Below, piece after piece: positions 57,201 through 64,000 of a stretch of 64,000 bases of DNA. The position numbers were made by a program, and so were the translations under genes. Location of the stretch: the NCBI GenBank assembly GCA_022266195.1, contig WHVY01000003.1:5580001-5644000 (forward strand), written 5' to 3'. Under the pieces are notes generated by a model, which saw only the letters and a program-made list of their open reading frames with translations, did no database searches and was not told where the DNA came from. Source of the DNA: Tetranychus cinnabarinus (taxonomy: Eukaryota > Arthropoda > Arachnida > Trombidiformes > Tetranychidae). Every line of letters starts with the position of its first letter. Position 1 is the first letter of the stretch.

Positions 57201-60200
57201 TAAGAGTCGGAAGTTTCTCTATCTTGTATGGTTTTCTTGCTATTTGTAATAACATGAACCAAGGAATCAGCCTTGAAACACAAATTAGTGCCACAAGATT
57301 TACTGTTAGTGAAATAACAGTAAAGCTTGAAGGTTTTCATTTATCAAAAAGTAACAAAAAAAGTGTTAAACATTAAATAATGAGTGAAACAAATATTTGT
57401 GATAAGGGCTGGAAATGATTAAATGGGAGGCAAAAAGTGATCTGTAAAAAGTATCCAAAGTTATAAGGGAAAAGTGAAAAGTTTTAAACTCGAGTGAACA
57501 TTTATAAAGTTACTATGCATGATTGAACGTTACTGATTTGAGTGACAAAAATTTTTCTCCCCAATCTCTCTTGTTTATCCTTGACTAAATTTTCCCATTT
57601 TCACTTGACAATATTCCCTGAATATATAAATACATTTATCATCAAATTCAACCTTTTGTTGGCATTGTGTGTTACCTGTGGTGTTGAACGGAGAATAAAG
57701 AAGAAGAGCAAAGAGACTTTCACTCAAACAGCCTCAAATAGTAGAGCATTTTGAGCGTTTCCAAACATAACCCAAGATTGAGCAAAAGTGAATATAAAAA
57801 TGATTTCACTTTTGTTGCAGAAAACGAAACTGACGATGAAAAGCAAAACAGATAAAAGAGATTAAACAATGAAATGAATGAATTGATTTAATGCTTGCAA
57901 TTGAACAATTGAATCATTTCCATCACAGTACTTTACACTTTATCTTGATAACATTTTCTCAATTTCAATTCGCTTGAGATGAAATTTTTACCTGGAAAAA
58001 CATTTTTTCCCATCTTTTGCTGTTCAACTTAAGTGTTCGCAAAAAAAGGGGAAAACATGGCAAGCATGAGAAACGGCACAAAATGTAAAAACATTGTTGA
58101 TCTATTATAATGATTGGGTTTACTCGAATCGAGAGTTTGTGAGTTTTCAACGGAAAAAAAATTTACAGGCAAAAGTTGAAAGTGAAAAAAAGATTAACCT
58201 GAAATGGTTTCAAGTATAAATTGTGAGAGAAGCAAAGAAAAGGTAGAAAACTCTTGAGAGTTAAATTACTGTGAGAGGCTCGTAAATTTAGTAATCCTGT
58301 TAGCATCATCATTCTCATCTTCATCATCATCATGATAGGGAATCATACAGGCATCAACTATATCATTTCCCATGATAATGGGGCTTTGATCAATCAACCT
58401 CTCATCTTGGAATCAATCGATTTCTAATTTGACTAACAGACCTTTACTTTCATTCCCATCTTTTCTTCTTCTTCCTCTTCTCCATTCACATGTTCATCTT
58501 TTATCCCTTTTCCATGAGTTTCTTTTGTTTCATCATCATTATCATCATTTCTTCCTTTTTTTCTCATCTTCTATTTATCTTCTTATTTTCCCTGTCAATA
58601 TCTACCAACAACATCAACGATCAACATTTACCTCTCCAATTAACTTTCCCTCAATAATAAGATAACAAACCTGATGTTCAATACAAACACAGTGAATAAA
58701 TTAATGAATAAGAATGAGAATGGCAAGAGCATGAGAAGAGGTAGAAAGAGGTTCACAGGCAAAACCAAAATAGTAAGTCACAGTAGAAAGTAAATACAAG
58801 GAAAGAAAAATGTTGATATAAAGATAAATCAATGTAAATATCAGCCATTCATTAGTATAAATGTTTGCTCCTAAAAGTAGAGTAAAATTAACGCCAATTA
58901 AATGATCATTAGCAAGTTTAAAATTGGTAAAGATGATAGTCGATGTAAATGTGCTGTTGGTCTGAAAATGGTCTCGAGTTGTTTCAATATCGATGGAAAC
59001 AGAAAAGTGAATATTGTTCAATGTTGCAACGAAATTTAACAAATGAATCGTTGAAAGACAATGATTCTTTTGTGATTACATTATTACTATTCATTAATCT
59101 GTATTAAAAGTTCTTTGTCTGCTTCTTCTGGTAACATCAAAGGATGATAATGATGGCGATGGGTTTTCATGTTTTGTTTCTTCTTCTTCTTCTTTTGCCA
59201 GTGTTGCGTAGGTTAACAATGTTTAAACATTTTTATCCTAAAAATGAATAAAGGTGTCAGCTTTGAAGAGTTTAGGATGAGAATGCTGAAAGAAGAGGGA
59301 AGAGAATGAAAAAAAAGAGGAAAGATTCACATGAGGAATCATTATGAAGAGCAATGAGTTTTACTTCTGTTGAAGCCTAATTAATCATGGATGGTCTCAC
59401 GATAATCATTTGATGATCAGGAAAGCATCATTACAATGAGTAAAAATGGTGAAAATGGAATCATGATGATGATGATGAAAAAATAGGAAAAAGGATAAGT
59501 CTATGAAAGTATAGACAAGGAGCATTGACTGTGCATTACAAGCACTACGTACAGACAATGAGTTACGACGGATGAAGATCAACTAATGAGACTGATGATG
59601 AGAATGGTGAAGAGGAGGTGAAACTTGAAAAAATAGAGAAATTTTGTGTTGGAAGGGAAAAGACTGATGAAGGATTCTTATTGAATAATGAAACAAATGA
59701 TGGCAGTCACCGGGAATCAGTTAAATCACAGGAATAAGTTTACCTTTAATTTCAATGTGAACAGCTCGCTGGCATGACATTGGATAATGAGCAAAGGGAA
59801 TAATGTTTTCTTGTCTATTACTTGTTAACTGTTTACCTCTCAATAACCCATTCATAATTTATTCATTACCATTCATTTTGCTTGGTGCGATTCAAAGAAA
59901 ATGATATTCAAGAGAAATTTTTGTCTCAGTTAACAGTTCTTTTCCTTTTTTTCTGCTTTTCTTTTCACTATTTTTAATCTCAATTCAAATTATTCAAGAA
60001 ACAAGGATTATCAACTCATTAAAAAAGCATGATTATGCAAAATTTGAGCAAATTTTAAAGAAATAATTGACTCTGGAAAATGCAAAGATGAATGAAATAA
60101 TATATTAGATGAGATTTTCACAAATCTAGCCAATGTTTTGTATCGCATGAAAATGATGAAACTCTTTGTTGGATGTGTTTTTGGTTAATGAACATTATTT

Positions 60201-63200
60201 CAACTTGCAACACTTTTAACCACTTTTACATCTTTATTAACTGTCGTTTACATGATTGATTACAAGCTTTTATACGATTCATTTTGTTCACCTTGTTAAC
60301 TTGCTGACGAAATGGTTTGAAGGGAGAAGCAAAAAAGTTGATGATATTCAACTTTATCGTACATTAGCTAACCTCTTGGCTGAACCTTTTCCTCAACCAC
60401 TTTACCAAGGCAACTCCTTTCCTCTAGATAATTATTGTTGAAATGCTGTAAACCATGGAAGTACAATTTACAAAGGATAAGGACCAAAAACGCCATAGAT
60501 TCAGATTTTTTTCAAACTAATTTAAAAAAAATCGAAAATTTCACCTCATTTATCGAGTCTGTAGACTAAACCTAAACTGATAGGTGCAAGAAATCAATAC
60601 AAATCACTTGTCGGGCCTTCTTTCATCGAATAATAATTTCGTTTGCTCAAAAAAATTAAACGTTTTATTTAATCATGAAAAAATAAGCCAAAATTACAAA
60701 AAAGTTAGCGAACAAAATTGGATTTTTGATACGACGTGTGGTTGCTGAAATAACTTGAAAAAGTGCATAAAATGAATAAAACAACACGTAATGATAAATA
60801 AGGCCTGAAAATATATAACACAGTGCGTGAAACCAATTAAAAACAAGATTTAATCATTCTTGGTCATAAAGGCTATCTGTAGATGAGATACTTGAAACAA
60901 GAAACTTGAAAACTTGCAAACTGATATTCATCAATAAATCGTTTAAACACACTTAAAACTGGCCAAAATTTAAATTGATTTTCAATGTTGATATCAAAAC
61001 TTGCATCAGTAAAATAAAGAATCTTTGAATGAATTTCTTATTAGATTATCTAAGAAAAAAATTAAGTTTCAATTGTTGATTAACAGGGAATGAAATTGAT
61101 TAATATCTAACCTCTGCCTTCACCTGTCTCTTCATTTTGTTTACTTTCAACACTTTTTTTATAACACTGTTTACTTTACTTGACACTGCCATTATCTTGT
61201 ATCTTTCAGCTTTTATTGAATATCTTTTTTTCACTTATTTTGTTTCGCTCTTCATCGCTGCCCTTGTTACAACTTCATGGTGAGTTTATCATTTTCTGAG
61301 TTGAGAAGAAGAAAAAGTTTCCAAAGCCATTATACCTGACCTCATTTAAGCCAATCAAGTGAGAAAATGAATTTGATTTGCAATGAAATTTTTTGGCTTT
61401 TCTCTTCTTCTCTTCTCATGGATATTGTGTTTTGAAGCTGCCCTGGGCTAAGAAAAGGCAAACCGAAAAATGGATGTAAAAAGATTTGAGAAAAGCTGAC
61501 ACAATGGATCAGACGATGATGTGGATGATGATAAAGATAATAATGATGCATAAATGGTGAAAATTTGCTATCAACTCGACTAAATGATTTGTGTTCTGTA
61601 CTTTGCTTTATCCTTTCTTTTTTTTCTCAACTTTTCCAACTTTTCTTCTTCTTCTTTTTCTTTCATCATCATCATCATTTCTTTAACTCATCTTTTTGCA
61701 ACTTTCTTTCACTTCTCTTCAACAATCAACATGATTCAGAATAAGCTTCATTTACGATTAAATTGAGTGAATCTCATTGAACAATTCCTTATCCTTCACC
61801 TTTGTTTACTTTTTACTCTCGCCATCTTAACTCATCGATTGTTTAGCTTTTCAAATTTTCATGTGAATAACCATGTTAATCAAGAAAAGAAAAGAGTTTC
61901 ATGGAGAAGAAAAAAAATAGAAAGGAAAAGCTATCCAATTAAATGCTCAATTTAAATCTCGTCTAAATGCTCGAGATATTTTAATTGTTAACATTGAACC
62001 AAATTGAAATTTACTTTGCACGAATTTTCACTTTCACATCAAAAAGTTACACTGAAAAGTCGCTTAATTATCCAATTATTCAGACGAGATAAAAAAAACC
62101 TTTTATTCACTTTCCATTCAACTTTAGCGAAAAGCCAAAATGTTTCAATTTTTCACAGTTATTCATCTTTCATGAACAACTCGATTCTAATGATTATTAC
62201 GTTTCTTACGAAACAAAATGATAACTTTAAATGATTTATTAATGGATTGATAACATGATGAGATAACTGGAAAATGATAAAGAAAATGAAGCTTTTTCTT
62301 TCATACTGACCTAATGAAAATGAATGATGTGAAATTGAATTAGATTGATGTTGATTAAAGATAGCTCTTGATAGTTGATTAACTGCAACTTGTCAATGTT
62401 GAGATTGAAAAAGGTTTTACCAGTGAAAAAGGAAGCGAGCAAAAGGTTGGTTTTATGTACATTTGAAAAGGGTTCAACCAACGATTGCGAACATTTTGTT
62501 TTTTTTCTTGAAATGAAAAAGTAAACGAAACAATGAAATTGAGCTAAAAAGGTAACTAAAGTTTTCTGTTATCACTCGAGTATTAAAGGTCTCAATTTTG
62601 GTAAATAGCCATAGGAATAGCAACGAAAGAGAAACGAGAAAATCCATCAACTATGGTGAGATTAATTGATGTAAGCCACGCATCAAGAGATGCAGCTACA
62701 AAAATGATCACAATTTTAGTTCATTTTTTGTTTTCCCATCATTCCAATTTGTATCATTTATCCTTTACTTATTAATAGTTCCTTTCATGATAACTTTAGT
62801 TTTGATATCTTTTTCTTTTCTCTTTTCCTTTTTTTACCAATTTCATCTTCACTCCCAGCAAATCAGAATCCATTTTTTGTACTTTACTTTTTCTTGCAAC
62901 AAAAAAGTCGCTCAACAATGGATCATGAAAGTTGTGCATAAAAATGCTTCATTTACAGCATTTGCTTTTGTCTACAATTTAATGTCTTAAACAAAATGTC
63001 TGCAGATAATTTGACACTTTTGTTTCTGACAAGCAAAGTTGAGCCAAAAGCGGTTTCATGAGCATTTCCAGTTTTTGATGAATTTTCATTGAAAATGTTG
63101 AATCACCTTTTCTAATGAAAATTGAGCTTGTAATTTCATCTTTAATCGTCCATTGGAATGAAAAGTATCGATAATTGGTCGACTCTTATTGTTTCAAAAT

Positions 63201-64000
63201 CAATGAATTTGTTTGCTGGCTGAATTGGAGATTAACTGAGATTCAATGGAAATGCTAGAGATGCAATTGTAATGAAAAAAAGGGAACAAAAATGACAATA
63301 AAGTAAATTGCTTTTCTAACCAGGAATTGATAAATGTTTTCACAGCTCGAAAACAGGAGGAAAAGAGGAGAAACTTCATGAGATAATAATTTGAGAGATT
63401 TACCCTTCTAAACCATTTAAAAGCTTATTACTACAAATAACACAATTTGTACCATTTTTCTGTTAAACCGTTAACTCTTATCCAGTCAATTATTATGATT
63501 AACACTCGCTGTTATTTCCTACTCAACTTGTAAAGATTAAAGTATTATTTAGATTTTCATTTTTTATCTTTTTCCTCATTCAATTTTGTCTCTTCTCCAT
63601 GTAAACATAAACAGCTACAAACACTTACAAACTATTACATAGTGTTCAACAACTCCCAGTCAAATGCAAACTAATAACGGGTAAACATTTTAGCTCGAAA
63701 CTCGGAAAATGAAAAAATCAAGACTTTTTTATGCTCTTTTTTTCTCTAATGTGTTAGCATGTAATTCATTTAAATATCAATGATAACAATTTTCAATCAA
63801 TAATTAGTCAACTTTTTGCTTTGATGTTTACTGAGTTTTCAAGACGAGTTTCTTTGCTCATTCAAGATTGTTTTTGAATAATTTAAAAAACTTTTCATGT
63901 TTTAAGTTTTTTGCAGGTTTAGTCAGGCATTGTAATTGTTGTTTCAAGATGAACAATTGATGTTTAAAAAATGTCAAATATTGGAACCTTGTAAGAGTCT
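51202..64000. other. 12.8 kb without a supported gene (probable 5' intron/upstream of the glutamate receptor)
   Basis: All ORFs are short (at most 113 codons) and lack domains. The sequence has many polypyrimidine and ATGATGATG-like tracts on both strands, similar to the receptor's introns. The receptor must have at least one more coding exon upstream, ending in phase 1. One weak candidate for a signal-peptide piece is at 53510-53534. A faint broken coding-like stretch lies at 56.74-57.13 kb. Confidence 0.45.

Noticed and set aside
58300..58345. CRISPR-like or tandem array from CATCATCATC and similar ATGATG tracts
   Set aside because: Simple trinucleotide low-complexity sequence common across this region; no spacers or regular units.
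58701..59042. 113-codon minus-strand ORF as the missing receptor N-terminus
   Set aside because: Hydrophobic stretches occur but there is no amino-terminal-domain pattern, no compatible phase-1 donor and no signal peptide at its start.

Overview
This is eukaryotic, AT-rich arthropod DNA. Short GT-AG introns, a clade of seven-transmembrane gustatory receptors, a kainate-type glutamate receptor and an extremely Ser/Gly-rich secreted silk-like protein all fit a chelicerate. The silk-like gene together with clustered receptor copies points to a spider mite (Tetranychus-like); that assignment is inference.

Layout. Positions 1-8.3 kb hold three tandem plus-strand short-chain dehydrogenase (SDR, sniffer/C-factor-like) genes with identical intron positions, plus a fourth broken copy. 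The first carries an added signal peptide. The third has an insertion between its TATA box and its ATG and another in intron 2. Positions 9.1-36.3 kb hold a minus-strand cluster of gustatory receptors (Gr): three apparently usable genes (9.1-10.4, 18.7-20.3, 34.9-36.3 kb), one pseudogene (22.9-24.7 kb) and a plus-strand 5' fragment (22.1 kb). A single-exon fibroin-like gene (12.3-17.5 kb, 1735 aa) lies between the first two receptors.

Positions 20.5-34.3 kb are rich in mobile DNA. They hold an intact-looking Merlin transposon with 29-bp inverted ends and an 8-bp target duplication, and a 2.65-kb pogo-like element with ~334-bp inverted ends that contain a tRNA-like module. They also hold a decayed relative of that transposase, a tRNA-Gln gene and its deleted copy, and two paralogous 123-aa orphan ORFs bracketed by a 59-bp hairpin repeat. 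Positions 37.75-51.2 kb hold nine coding exons of one minus-strand kainate-type ionotropic glutamate receptor; its N-terminal exon(s) were not found. One of its introns carries a 441-bp MITE with a polymerase III-type A/B box. Positions 51.2-64 kb show no gene I can support; this is probably the 5' intron or upstream region of the receptor gene.

The most unusual signals are: a shared one-base frame break in the last exon of all four receptor copies, exactly where the family signature T-Y/F-x5-Q-F should be read; the signal-peptide gain in one SDR copy; tRNA-like modules inside two different DNA transposons; the orphan ORF pair with its hairpin repeats; and a histidine at the Q/R pore site of the glutamate receptor.
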